From: Prevotellaceae bacterium UBA4361
GTDB taxonomy: Bacteria; Bacteroidota; Bacteroidia; Bacteroidales; Bacteroidaceae
Direction: 5' to 3'
NCBI GenBank assembly: GCA_002393575.1
Contig: DGSN01000001.1
Span: 23,602 to 70,806 of the forward strand
Length of the DNA stretch: 47,205 nt
Shown here: positions 1 through 8,800 of the stretch, piece after piece
Layout: every line of letters starts with the position of its first letter
Numbering within the stretch: the first letter of the stretch is position 1
Position numbers and translations under genes: made by a program
The notes under the pieces: model-generated
Database searches by the model: none
Told to the model about the DNA's origin: nothing
The model's input: the letters and a program-made list of their open reading frames with translations, nothing else

Positions 1-586
1 AAGGTCAAAGGTCAAGGGTCGAAGGTCAAAGGCTTGAACCTTCAGCTCGGCGTAGCCAAACGGCGCTTTGCACCTTAAATTTTTAGTGGCGTTTTGCGCC
101 CAAAACCTTTAGTTTGTCTTAGCCTATATTAGTTTTTCGCGCTTCTCGGTGCCAAATTTAATATTTTTAATGATTGGCAACAAGATTTAAATGAAATAAA
201 TCTAAAAAAAAATCTCGAAAGATTCAAAAGGACGTATATTTGATACATTTGGGTGGCAATTACAGGTGTTTTTGAATCATATTTCTTCAAGAATGCAAAC
301 AAATCAACGTTTTTACGAGTTATTCCACGTCAGTCCAGTTTCGACCTTCAACGCTTTTGTCCGTTCTAAGTATAAAATGGAGGAAAAGAGATGTTTTTCA
401 TTAAATCAAGAAAGCAAAGGATGTTCATCATGGCAACCATAGAGGATAGCCTCTCGAATCGGTGCAGAGAGATTGTAAAAGCACTGAAATGTTTGTGTTG
501 TGAAGGTGTAGTGTTTGTGTCGTGATGGTGCTGTGTTTGAGTCAGACTGCCCCCCCCCCTTCAACATGAACTTTTTTGCTTAAATT

Positions 587-638
587 ACCCAATTTTCGAG
601 GAAAAGCCTCGAAATCAGCAAGTGTACTAAAATTGGGT
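587..638. repeat. compound hairpin
   Basis: ACCCAATTTT (587-596) is perfectly complementary to AAAATTGGGT (629-638). Directly inside it, CGAGG (597-601) pairs with CCTCG (607-611). The ten-C tract lies 28 bases to the left. It could be a factor-independent terminator or a palindromic repeat unit. It is not followed by a clear T run on either side. Confidence 0.5.
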
Positions 639-785
639 ACTTGTGAATATGGTAATTAACTCGATTAGTGGCGATTTTTATATCTAAGACACGTGTTGGG
701 AGGTTCTTTTTATCTTTTTTATATATGAACTTTCTTTGTGTTTGAATATCTATACTGTTGATTTTCAATTATATAGAATAAACAT

Positions 786-999
786 TTTGTGACTTTTGGA
801 CATTTGGACATTTTGACATTAAGTTTTTTCGTTAACTTATGTTCACATTTAGAAAATAATTATGGTCTTGAAATGTATTAAATTATATATTTTTATATAT
901 TTAATTTTAACATTATTTATACTATATTAATTATAAATTTGAAAAATGTATTCAAAAAATGGTTGTTGTCCAAATGTCCAAATGTCCAAAAGTCACAAA
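786..999. repeat. 33-bp inverted repeat pair
   Basis: Positions 786-818 and 967-999 are reverse complements over 33 bases with one mismatch. The arms are built from repeated GTCCAAAT units. The 148-base spacer is extremely AT-rich and is itself partly self-complementary. No ORF is enclosed. It could be a miniature inverted-repeat element or a large transcribed hairpin. Confidence 0.7.
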
Positions 1000-1262
1000 T
1001 TTTCTATTGTGGAGAAATATCTTTGATTTCCATTCATATTTATTGATTTCTGTCAATGATTTCAATACAGTAAAGGATTGTGTAAAGTACAAATGGCCCT
1101 ATCGTTTTCTCAACCATCCAAATGATTCAAATGGGAATGTCTAAAAGACATTCAGGCGGTTTCGTGGGGAATGGATGATACTTATTGGAGAATAATAGGG
1201 GAATGATGCTCTATTTTCATATTTCTTTTCGTTGTGTGTTATTTTTTTTCTATTTTTGAGGC

Positions 1263-4200
1263 ATGAAAAAGTGTTGGCTCATTTCTTTGTTGTGGATGAT
1301 GTGTTCTGTGGCGCTTGCACAGGGCGAATATCATTTCTCCTGGCTCGATGTGAAAACGGGTTTGGCGGATAACCATGTGCGATGCATCACCCGCGATTCC
1401 TACGGTTTTATATGGGTGGGCACCATCAACGGTCTCAGCCGCTTCGATGGACATAACGCGAAAAGCTATAGTCTCACCCCCAACCCCAAGACCCCTCCAG
1501 CTTCCCTAAGAGGGGAGAGAAGGGGAGAGGGGAGTAGAATGAAGGATGGGAATTCTTCATTAGGAAGCGAAGCGACTATTGTTCATTCATCAATTAATTC
1601 TGATGTGGTTTGGCTGGGCGAGGCGAACGACGGAAGATTGTGGGCGAGGACGGATGCTGGTGATGTGTTGACGCTGGACAGGGAGCACGACTGTTTGAGG
1701 AATGACGGATACGACCGTCTGAGGAAAATGGGTGTGGAAGGACATGTGAGGAAACTCTGTGTGGATAGGGAAGGCAGACTATGGGTTGCGACGGATGAAT
1801 GTGTGGGTTACTGTGATGGTAAGAAGGAGCGTTTCCAAGTGTTGAAGAGTGGAAACATGGGTTTGGTGGTTGACATGGTGTCGAGGGATGGTCGGACGAT
1901 TGTGATGACTGATGATGGTCGTTTCTATGTGGCTGACATGGGTAGTGGGCGACTGCTGGTGGAGGGGCAGGCGGAGCTGATGAAGGCGCACCGCTATCAT
2001 CATATCTATGTGGATTCGCGTCACCGTCTATGGATTTACACGTCTCATTCTGCGGTGGAAAAGACTCGTTGCTATGACTTGGAGCACAGAACCTGGGTGA
2101 ATTCGGCATTGACGGATTTCATGGGTAGGCAATTCATCAATTCGATGATTGATGATGCGGATGGTAATTTGTGGGTGGGTACAGAGAATGCAGGTATCTA
2201 TGTGTGTAGCGAGACGTCGGCAAGTGATTTCACCACTCGCCATCTGAAGGCTTTCCCAGCGTTGTCGAGCCATATCAATTGTTTGTATCAGGATGTGAAT
2301 CACACCATGTGGATTGGTTCTGCCAAACAGGGGGTGGCTTATACGAACACGCAAAACGTGATGTTTCAGCGGGTGAGTACGGCTCCGTTTGAGGATGTGA
2401 GCTGCATGGTGGAGGATGACGAGGGTAACACTTGGTTCGGATTCGATGGATTTGGGGTTTTAAAGAGAAGCCCCCTCCCGACCTCCCAGAAGGGAGGAGA
2501 AAGGAATGCCAAGGCCAATGCCAATGCTAATGCCAAAGCCATCGATGGGAAGGTGTATAATCTTGAGAATGGGGGGCTTCCTTCGAATATCGTGACGACG
2601 ATGGTAATGGATGCGCAGAAATGCTTGTGGGTTGGTACGTTTGGCGAGGGTATTTGTCGTTGGGAGAATGGTCGTTTCGTGAAGGTGGAGCGTTCTGACA
2701 TGAAGGACCTGATTTCGTTGCTGTACGTGAAGAGTATGGCGGCTGATTATCGTGGCAATGTGTGGATAGGAACGGTGGACCGTGGCTTGGTGATGATTCC
2801 GAAGGAGGGACAGGCCTTGCATCTACATCGTGACAATTCGGAATTGAGTTCGAACAGTGTGATGAGCTTGGTTTGTGATCATCGGAATCAGCTGTGGGTG
2901 GGCACGAGCCTCGGTTTGCATGTCTATGACATGGGGAAGCGCGAATTCAACACGCCTGAGGTGCTGCGAGAATGCTTGGCGGGTGAATATATATCGGCGT
3001 TGTTTGTGGATTCGCATCAAAATATGTGGATTGGTACGCGCAGGGGATTGTTCGTTTATATGCTGAAGACGAAACAGGTGGAGTGGCTTACTACGGAGAA
3101 TGGTTTGTCGAACAATTTTGTGCGTGCCATCGTGGAGGATAGCTACCAACATATTTGGGTGAGTACGGACAAGGGACTGACAAGGATAAGAAGCCTCACC
3201 TCCAACCCCTCTCCAAGGGGAGAGGGGAGTAGAATGAAGAACGAGGGCAGCACAAATTCTTCATTCTTCATTCTTAATTCTTCATTTTTATGTCAGCCGT
3301 TTTATGATGGGGATGGATTGGAGCAGGTGTCGTTCTTGAATAATGCGGCGTGCTTGAATCGTGATGGGGAATGCATGATTGCTTGTTCGAAGGGGTATGT
3401 GCGCATTCCTCCTCAATGCATCCATTATGAATATCCTCGGGAGAAGGTGGTATTCACGGAACTGCTGTATAGTGGGGTGGCTGCGGAACCAGGTGATAAT
3501 TCTCCGATACGAAAGAGTTTGCACTTGGAGCGTAAAATCGAAATGAAATACAACCATACGCCTTTCTCGATTGCGGTATCGGCGATGCTTCCTACGCTGA
3601 CTCAGAAAATCGTCTATCTCTATCGTTTGAGGGGGGAGGGCGACGAATGGCTTCATATTCCGCACAACCTGATTCATTTCATGGGTATGCCTTCGGGCAA
3701 GCACACGCTCGAGGTGGTTGCGATGATTCCTGGTGGACCTCCGAGCGAGGTGGCGACGCTGGACATCATCGTGAAACCTCCTTTCTGGCTATCGACTTGG
3801 GCAAATGTGTGCTATCTTCTTTTGCTGTTGGGAGCGGGATATATTTATGTACTGCATCTGAAGCGGAAGCAGAGACAGAAGATTGCCATGCAGCAGATGG
3901 AAATGGAATTGCGGCAGCAGGTGGAGATGGAGGAGAACAAAATCCGATTTTTCACGAATATCAGTCATGACTTGAAGACTCCGCTTACGCTGGTGATGGC
4001 TCCGCTGGAAAAGACCTTGGGCTTCGACTTGGAGCTGAAGGTGAGAACGGAACTGGAGGTGGCATGGAGAAACGCGCGTATCCTTTACGATGAGATTGTG
4101 CATCTGCTTGATTTCCGTCGGCTTGATGTGGGTGCGGAAAAACTGAACATCGCTCATGGGGACATGGTGAACTTTGTGCAGCGAACGGTGGATAGCTTCA

Positions 4201-5594
4201 AATATTATGCCTTAGGAAAGAACATCACGACGACGCTGAAAATCAATGTGGCGAGCATGGAGATGGATTTCGACGAGAACAAAATGCGGAGAATCATCAC
4301 GAACTTGCTCTCGAATGCCCATAAGTTCAACAAGCAGAACGGTAACATCGTCGTGAGCTTGAGGAAGGTTACAGGAAGCCAAAGCCCCCCAAGCCCCCCT
4401 CCAACTCCCCCGAGGGGGAGGGAAGCCGTCCGGATGGAAATGCCAACGCCAATGCCAATGCAAGGCGAGGAATATATGGAATTACAGGTGGCTGACACAG
4501 GTAGGGGAATCAGTGCGGAAGGTAAGAAGCATATCTTTGAGCGTTTCTTCCAGGTGGATGGCGATTCGGAATATATTGGCACGGGTATCGGTTTGCATAT
4601 CGTGCATGAATACGTGTTGATGCACGGGGGAAGTATTACCGTGGAGGACAATCACCCAGAGGGAACGATTTTCACGGTGAGAATTCCAATCATCAGGGAA
4701 AGTGGCTCTGCCGCAGGAGGTGAAACTGACAAGCGGCAGTCGGCTGATGGAAAGGCTGTGGGTGGTGCTTATCAGGACGGGATGCTTCAGGATGGTTGGG
4801 GCGGTGCTTCTTCGGATGGCGAGGAGGTTGAAAAGGTGCCTGACACGCTTCTGATAGTGGAAGACAACAGCGATGTGCGAGAGTTCCTGCAACGTAGTTT
4901 GGAGGACAAATACCGCATTCTCACTGCGGCAAACGGACAGGAAGCGGTGGATATCTTGGAAGGTGGCGAAGAGAACGTGAGTCTATTGATTAGCGATGTG
5001 ATGATGCCAGTGATGAACGGTCTGCAGTTGTGCAATTTCGTCAAGACGAATATCAATTACTCTCATATTCCTGTGATTCTGCTTACTGCCAAATCGTCGG
5101 AGTCGGACATCATTCAGGGACTGAAAGACGGTGCTGACGACTATATTACGAAACCATATAGCTTGAAGATTCTGGAACTGCGCATTCGGAAATTGCTTGA
5201 CTGGAAATCGGCTACGTTGCAGAAGATTGCAAAGGGTATGGACTTGAAACCGTCGGACATCACTGTCAGCTCGCTCGATGCCGAACTGGTGGAGAAAACC
5301 ATTCGAGTGATTGAGGAGAACATGAGCAACATCGACTTCTCGGTTGTGCAGCTGGGTAAGGAAGTGGGATTAACACGTGGACACCTCTACAAGAAATTGA
5401 TGGCTATCACGGGCAAATCGCCGCTCGAACTGATTCGCATCATCCGACTGAAGCGCGGACATAGTTTGCTGGAACAGGGAAAGAGCAATATCTCGGAGGT
5501 GGCTGCCGATGTGGGTTTCTCTGCCAAGCAGTTCTCGAAGTATTTCAAGGAGGAATACGGGTGCTTGCCTTCGGAGTTCTTGAGGAAAAAGTGA
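1263..5594 (+). CDS. hybrid two-component system sensor/regulator (HTCS)
   Basis: Single-polypeptide sensor and transcription factor of the HTCS type that controls polysaccharide use in Bacteroidetes. In order: a signal peptide (about 1-20), a periplasmic two-bladed beta-propeller sensor built from repeats such as LWVGT/MWIGT, a Y_Y_Y domain (about 765-830), one membrane segment (about 843-863), a histidine kinase core with H902 in NISHDLKTPL, an N box (NLLSNAHKFN), G boxes DTGRGIS and GTGIGLHI, a receiver domain with phospho-acceptor D1245 in LLISDVMMP, and a C-terminal AraC-type DNA-binding domain (about 1345-1443). At 1443 residues it is a little longer than usual because four stretches (near residues 72-115, 402-428, 644-678, 1039-1068) are translated repeat sequence lying in loops. 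The likely targets are the GH5, GH97 and GH10 genes that follow. The inducing sugar cannot be read from the sequence. Confidence 0.95.
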   Translation: MKKCWLISLLWMMCSVALAQGEYHFSWLDVKTGLADNHVRCITRDSYGFIWVGTINGLSRFDGHNAKSYSLTPNPKTPPASLRGERRGEGSRMKDGNSSLGSEATIVHSSINSDVVWLGEANDGRLWARTDAGDVLTLDREHDCLRNDGYDRLRKMGVEGHVRKLCVDREGRLWVATDECVGYCDGKKERFQVLKSGNMGLVVDMVSRDGRTIVMTDDGRFYVADMGSGRLLVEGQAELMKAHRYHHIYVDSRHRLWIYTSHSAVEKTRCYDLEHRTWVNSALTDFMGRQFINSMIDDADGNLWVGTENAGIYVCSETSASDFTTRHLKAFPALSSHINCLYQDVNHTMWIGSAKQGVAYTNTQNVMFQRVSTAPFEDVSCMVEDDEGNTWFGFDGFGVLKRSPLPTSQKGGERNAKANANANAKAIDGKVYNLENGGLPSNIVTTMVMDAQKCLWVGTFGEGICRWENGRFVKVERSDMKDLISLLYVKSMAADYRGNVWIGTVDRGLVMIPKEGQALHLHRDNSELSSNSVMSLVCDHRNQLWVGTSLGLHVYDMGKREFNTPEVLRECLAGEYISALFVDSHQNMWIGTRRGLFVYMLKTKQVEWLTTENGLSNNFVRAIVEDSYQHIWVSTDKGLTRIRSLTSNPSPRGEGSRMKNEGSTNSSFFILNSSFLCQPFYDGDGLEQVSFLNNAACLNRDGECMIACSKGYVRIPPQCIHYEYPREKVVFTELLYSGVAAEPGDNSPIRKSLHLERKIEMKYNHTPFSIAVSAMLPTLTQKIVYLYRLRGEGDEWLHIPHNLIHFMGMPSGKHTLEVVAMIPGGPPSEVATLDIIVKPPFWLSTWANVCYLLLLLGAGYIYVLHLKRKQRQKIAMQQMEMELRQQVEMEENKIRFFTNISHDLKTPLTLVMAPLEKTLGFDLELKVRTELEVAWRNARILYDEIVHLLDFRRLDVGAEKLNIAHGDMVNFVQRTVDSFKYYALGKNITTTLKINVASMEMDFDENKMRRIITNLLSNAHKFNKQNGNIVVSLRKVTGSQSPPSPPPTPPRGREAVRMEMPTPMPMQGEEYMELQVADTGRGISAEGKKHIFERFFQVDGDSEYIGTGIGLHIVHEYVLMHGGSITVEDNHPEGTIFTVRIPIIRESGSAAGGETDKRQSADGKAVGGAYQDGMLQDGWGGASSDGEEVEKVPDTLLIVEDNSDVREFLQRSLEDKYRILTAANGQEAVDILEGGEENVSLLISDVMMPVMNGLQLCNFVKTNINYSHIPVILLTAKSSESDIIQGLKDGADDYITKPYSLKILELRIRKLLDWKSATLQKIAKGMDLKPSDITVSSLDAELVEKTIRVIEENMSNIDFSVVQLGKEVGLTRGHLYKKLMAITGKSPLELIRIIRLKRGHSLLEQGKSNISEVAADVGFSAKQFSKYFKEEYGCLPSEFLRKK
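1471..1600 (+). repeat. dispersed repeat copy 1, translated inside the HTCS
   Basis: A C-rich/G-rich palindromic block (CCCCTCCAGCTTCCC with its GGGGAGAG counterpart) is followed by the AATGAAG/TTCTTCATT tail. It is read in frame as a Pro/Arg/Gly/Ser-rich insertion between beta-propeller blades. Such residues are foreign to the propeller fold. Confidence 0.7.
2465..2546 (+). repeat. dispersed repeat copy 2, translated inside the HTCS
   Basis: AGCCCCCTCCC...GAAGGGAGGAG palindrome followed by a hexamer run of the CCAATG type, read here as alternating Asn-Ala. The same hexamers occur at 4438-4462 in another frame and give Pro-Met there. This shows that DNA, not protein sequence, is what is repeated. 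Confidence 0.75.
3191..3292 (+). repeat. dispersed repeat copy 3, translated inside the HTCS
   Basis: A CTCTCCAAGGGGAGAG palindrome is followed by AGTAGAATGAAGAA and then tandem ATTCTTC units (3257-3291), which are translated as SSFFILNSSF in the sensor domain. This AT-rich tail also occurs at 8728-8770 and 14936-14968. Confidence 0.8.
4378..4466 (+). repeat. dispersed repeat copy 4, translated inside the kinase domain
   Basis: AGCCCCCCTCC...CCGAGGGGGAGGGAAGCCGTCCGG block plus CCAATG hexamers, in frame between the strand NIVVSLRKV and the strand MELQVADTGRG of the ATPase domain. It extends a surface loop by about 29 residues and leaves the N and G boxes intact. Confidence 0.8.
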
Positions 5595-5603
5595 AGGAGG
5601 AAT

Positions 5604-5716
5604 AGCCCCCTCCAGCTTCCTCGAGGGGGAGGGAAGCCATCCGGTTGAAAAAGCTAATGAAAAGTGAAGGAGGATGGTTTTGGCAGAGCCGAAGCTTACG
5701 GAGAAAACAAATGAAG
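5604..5716. repeat. dispersed repeat copy 5 (compound unit)
   Basis: An intergenic copy with the AGCCCCCTCC...GGGGGAGGGAAG palindrome and CCATCCGG. It ends in GCCGAAGCTTACGGAGAAAA (5689-5708). The same compound unit recurs right after the alcohol dehydrogenase gene (6934-7035), so the gene is bracketed by two copies. Confidence 0.75.
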
Positions 5717-5751
5717 AAAAAGGACGAAAAAAATTCTAAATACTAAAAAAT

Positions 5752-6933
5752 ATGATTGTTTTCAATTATTACACACCTACTGAGGTGGTGTTCGGGAAAA
5801 ACAGTGAGCAGCAGATTGCTGCATTAGTGAAGAAATATGGCGGTAAGAAATTGCTCTTGCATTATGGCGGGAAAAGTGCTGAACGTTCGGGATTGCTCGA
5901 TGTGGTTCGTCAACAGTTGAAGGAGGCTGGTATTCCGTTTGTGGAATTAGGCGGTGTGGTGCCGAATCCGTTGCTGTCGAAAGTGCGCGAGGGTATTGCA
6001 CTGTGTCAGCAAGAAGGTGTGGATTTCCTTTTGGCTGTCGGTGGCGGAAGTGTGATTGATTCCTGCAAAGCGATTGCCTACGGACTGGCTTACGAGGGAG
6101 ATGTATGGGATTTGTTTGTGGGTAAGGCGGAACCTCAGGCTGCTTATCCTGTGGGCTGCGTGCTCACCATTCCTGCTGCTGGAAGTGAGATGAGTACGGG
6201 CTGTGTGATTACTAACGAAGAGGGTGCTCTGAAGCGTTCGTGCGATGGTAATTTGGGACGCTGCCGCTTTGCTGTGATGAATCCTGAACGTACGTTTACG
6301 CTTCCTCCATTCCAAACGGCATGTGGCATCACCGACATGATGATGCACACGCTGGAGCGTTATTTCTCGAAGGAGGACGACATGACGCTCACCGACAATG
6401 TGGCTGAAGCAATTCTTAGAACGGTGAAGGAGTTGGCGCCAGTGGTGCTACAGAATCCTACGGATTATCGCTCTCGTGCACAAATCATGTGGGCGGGTAG
6501 TTTGGCTCACAACGATTTGACTGGATGTGGAATGAGTGGTGATTGGTCAACCCATCAGTTGGAACATGAATTGAGCGGTATGTTCGGTGTGGCTCACGGA
6601 GCTGGATTGGCAGCGGTGTGGCCATCATGGGCTCGCTATGTATGCCCTACGAATGTGAGTCGTTTTGTGCGCTTGGCAGTCAATGTGATGGGTGTGGCGA
6701 ATGATTTCACTGACCCAGAAGGAACGGCATTGAGAGGCATTGCTGCCATGGAGCAGTTCTTCCATAGCATTGGCATGCCTGTCACTATTCATGAGTTGAT
6801 TGGAAGAGAAATCAAGGACGAGGAAATCGTGGAAATGGCTCGCAAATGCAGTAACAACGGCAGCTCATGCATCGGTGGTTTCAAAACGCTGAACCAAGAT
6901 GACATGGAGAAGATTTATAGGATGGCTAAGTAA
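5752..6933 (+). CDS. iron-containing alcohol dehydrogenase (BDH/YqhD-like)
   Basis: NAD(P)H-dependent group III alcohol dehydrogenase, 393 residues, the usual length for the butanol-dehydrogenase/YqhD branch. Visible signatures are the nucleotide-binding AVGGGSVIDSCK, the PAAGSEMS stretch, and the divalent-metal ligands Asp and His in GITDMMMHTLE together with the histidines in HQLEHELSGMFGVAHGAGL. The family reduces aldehydes such as butyraldehyde and other short carbonyl compounds in the cytoplasm. It runs in the same direction as the HTCS gene, 157 bases behind it, but the repeat unit lies between. Whether they share a transcript is unclear. The substrate is not determined. Confidence 0.92.
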   Translation: MIVFNYYTPTEVVFGKNSEQQIAALVKKYGGKKLLLHYGGKSAERSGLLDVVRQQLKEAGIPFVELGGVVPNPLLSKVREGIALCQQEGVDFLLAVGGGSVIDSCKAIAYGLAYEGDVWDLFVGKAEPQAAYPVGCVLTIPAAGSEMSTGCVITNEEGALKRSCDGNLGRCRFAVMNPERTFTLPPFQTACGITDMMMHTLERYFSKEDDMTLTDNVAEAILRTVKELAPVVLQNPTDYRSRAQIMWAGSLAHNDLTGCGMSGDWSTHQLEHELSGMFGVAHGAGLAAVWPSWARYVCPTNVSRFVRLAVNVMGVANDFTDPEGTALRGIAAMEQFFHSIGMPVTIHELIGREIKDEEIVEMARKCSNNGSSCIGGFKTLNQDDMEKIYRMAK

Positions 6934-7035
6934 AGCCCCCTCCTGCTCCCCCAAGGGGGAGGGAAGAGCGTGAAGCGTGGGGAGTGGAGGAAGGCTTCGG
7001 CAAAGCCGAAGCTTACGGAGAAAACAAAATGAAGA
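6934..7035. repeat. dispersed repeat copy 6 (compound unit)
   Basis: Starts immediately after the dehydrogenase stop codon with AGCCCCCTCCTGCTCCCC and its GGGGGAGGGAAG counterpart. It ends in GCCGAAGCTTACGGAGAAAA, the same order of blocks as at 5604-5716. Confidence 0.75.
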
Positions 7036-7040
7036 ATGAA

Positions 7041-7070
7041 GAAAGGCTTCAGCAAAAACCGAAGCCTTTC
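7041..7070. terminator. bidirectional terminator
   Basis: GAAAGGCTTC (7041-7050) and GAAGCCTTTC (7061-7070) form a perfect 10-bp stem with a 10-base loop between two convergent genes, the dehydrogenase and the GH5 enzyme. Confidence 0.7.
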
Positions 7071-7072
7071 TT

Positions 7073-7111
7073 CACTTTTCACTTTTCACTTTTCATTTTT
7101 CACTTTTCACT
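7073..7111. repeat. CACTTTT heptamer tandem repeat
   Basis: About 5.6 copies of CACTTTT, one with a C-to-T-type change. The GH5 stop codon (7107-7109) lies inside the array, so copy-number change would move the stop region. Confidence 0.75.
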
Positions 7112-8792
7112 TAAATAACACCTTCTTCCCTCCTTTTATATATATGCCAGGATGGGAGATGTGGTGGATACGTTGTCCTTGGAGGTTGTAGATAGGGGAA
7201 TCGGATGGAGTGGTGGTGATGGAAGGGATGTCTAATGATTGGGCTTCCATCTCTACAGAGCAACCCCAATAAGGAGAGAAGGATTTGAGTTCTTCTTCGG
7301 TGTTGTCTTTTCGGAGGAGGAATGCTCGTTTCAAACGGATTTCCTGTGCTCCTTTCATGGTTTGCAGGGTGATGCGCTGAATTTTCGTACCTAATGATGA
7401 GGTGCGGAAGGTGACGGTGGAGTTGAGGGCGTTGGCACCGAGCATGTCGTATTGCTCTTTGCCACTTTCTCCATAGCTCTTCACTTGCAGGCTGTTGGCT
7501 GCTGGGAGCTGTGCCATTTCCACACGGATTCCTTTGTAGTCGGAAAGGTTGATGGTGGAAGTGCAGAGGTTGAGTTCTTGCCAATCGCCTGTGTAGGTGA
7601 TGTGGTAGGTGATGTCGAAATCATCAATAGTAGGGAATGCACCCTTGAAACTACTGCCATGGTATGCCTTCACGATGCGCTCTGCAAGGTCGGCTTGTGA
7701 GAATGCGGGAAGAGAGCGGATACTGCCATCGGAGAGTCCCATCCAAAAGAATGTGCCTATACCGTTTTCCTTGGCAGTCTGCACGAAATAATCCACGAAC
7801 TGAAAGAGTGTGGAACGGTTCGACTGATAATCAGCACCCGTATCGCTGGTTCCCCATTCACCGATGATGACGGGAGCTCCCTTTGCTACGAGGTGGGTTT
7901 TCAGTGAGGAAATCATTTCGTTCACTTCGTTCTTGACAGAAGAGAGTGGACTGATAGTAGGGTAGCTATGCACTTGGAAAATGATGTGTCCTGCTCCAGC
8001 TGCGTCGGTAGGCAGTTTCATCTCTTTCAGAGGATCTTTGAGATGGTTGTTCCATGTGCCACCACCCGAACAAGCTCCATAAGTGTTCACGACGAGGTTT
8101 CGCTTTGCATTGTTACCACCTGTGGCACGAACCACATCTACGAAACTCTGTGCATAGCTGTTGATGGCAATGTAGGAGGAACGCGCTGAGTTGGCATCGT
8201 ATTTGGAAGGGGAAGCGAAAGAAGCAAAGCACCATGAGTTGTAGGTGTCGAGCATTTCGTTATAGCTCTCAAAAAGGAGTTTTTCGCCGTAATCCTTGAA
8301 TTCGGTAGCTATCTGCTGCCAAAGCTTTTCGTATCGTTCACGTACATTATTATATATAGTCTCGTCTGCCTTGAGCCATGATTTGTGGTTGTTTTCGTCG
8401 GCACCTGTGTCGTGATGTACGTTGAGAATGCAGTAGAGTCCTGCATCCAAGACGTAATCCACAATCTCGTGCACACGTTTCATCCATTCTGCATCGACGT
8501 TGCCAGTGGTGTCCATGTGTGGAAACCATGTCACAGGTACTCGTATTGCTCCAAATCCTGCATTTTTCATCATGGACATCAGTTCGGGTTTGGTGATGGG
8601 TTGCCCCCAATAGGTTTCCGATTGCACGATATTGGGCATTCGACTGCCGTTGTGCGCATCAAGTGTGTTACCCAAATTCCATCCCACACCCATGTTAGAA
8701 ACGGCTTCTGTAGCTGTTTCAAAGGACTGTGCATGAATGAAAAATGAAGAGTAAAGAATGAAGAATGAGGATAAGAGTAATTTTTTAAGCAT
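7107..8792 (-). CDS. GH5 family endo-glycanase (cellulase-like), secreted
   Basis: Predicted secreted glycoside hydrolase family 5 enzyme of 561 residues that would cut beta-linked glucans or related plant glycans. After a signal peptide (about 1-22) the (beta/alpha)8 domain shows MGVGWNLGNTLDA, IRVPVTW, the HHD at 126-128, the acid/base Glu179 in FESYNEM and the nucleophile Glu312 in VIIGEWGTSD. A beta-rich C-terminal part follows and ends in IYNLQGQRI...PGIYIKGGKKVLFK, a tail common on Prevotella exported enzymes that may be a sorting or anchoring signal. Unusually, the hydrophobic core of the signal peptide (SSFFILYSSFFIH) is encoded by the dispersed ATTCTTC repeat. It lies behind GH97 on the same strand, with a dyad element in between. 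The exact GH5 subfamily is not assigned. Confidence 0.92.
   Translation of the reverse strand: MLKKLLLSSFFILYSSFFIHAQSFETATEAVSNMGVGWNLGNTLDAHNGSRMPNIVQSETYWGQPITKPELMSMMKNAGFGAIRVPVTWFPHMDTTGNVDAEWMKRVHEIVDYVLDAGLYCILNVHHDTGADENNHKSWLKADETIYNNVRERYEKLWQQIATEFKDYGEKLLFESYNEMLDTYNSWCFASFASPSKYDANSARSSYIAINSYAQSFVDVVRATGGNNAKRNLVVNTYGACSGGGTWNNHLKDPLKEMKLPTDAAGAGHIIFQVHSYPTISPLSSVKNEVNEMISSLKTHLVAKGAPVIIGEWGTSDTGADYQSNRSTLFQFVDYFVQTAKENGIGTFFWMGLSDGSIRSLPAFSQADLAERIVKAYHGSSFKGAFPTIDDFDITYHITYTGDWQELNLCTSTINLSDYKGIRVEMAQLPAANSLQVKSYGESGKEQYDMLGANALNSTVTFRTSSLGTKIQRITLQTMKGAQEIRLKRAFLLRKDNTEEELKSFSPYWGCSVEMEAQSLDIPSITTTPSDSPIYNLQGQRIHHISHPGIYIKGGKKVLFK
8728..8770 (-). repeat. ATTCTTC-type repeat tail forming the GH5 signal peptide
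   Basis: On the minus strand this reads as ATTCTTCATTCTTTACTCTT and continues with CATTTTTCATTCATGC, the same units as at 3257-3291 and 14936-14968. Here it provides the export signal of the GH5 enzyme. Confidence 0.7.
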
Positions 8793-8800
8793 AAATATAT

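Larger units (their letters stand above)
1..1262. other. AT-rich region without a convincing gene
   Basis: I see no gene here. The region opens with short tandem copies of AAGGTCAA (1-32). It has a run of ten C (550-559), a compound hairpin (587-638) and a long inverted repeat (786-818 with 967-999). The short ORFs present (about 60 residues) are low-complexity and have no recognisable domain. The stretch 369-530 translates in pieces with several stops and could be an old gene remnant, but I cannot name it. Confidence 0.6.

Noticed and set aside
580..768. 62-residue ORF on the minus strand
   Set aside because: It runs through the hairpin at 587-638, has no ribosome-binding site or recognisable domain, and its end is dictated by the palindrome.
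959..1144. 61-residue ORF MVVVQMSKCPK...
   Set aside because: Its first part is just the translation of the GTCCAAAT repeat arm, and the remainder has no protein-like pattern.
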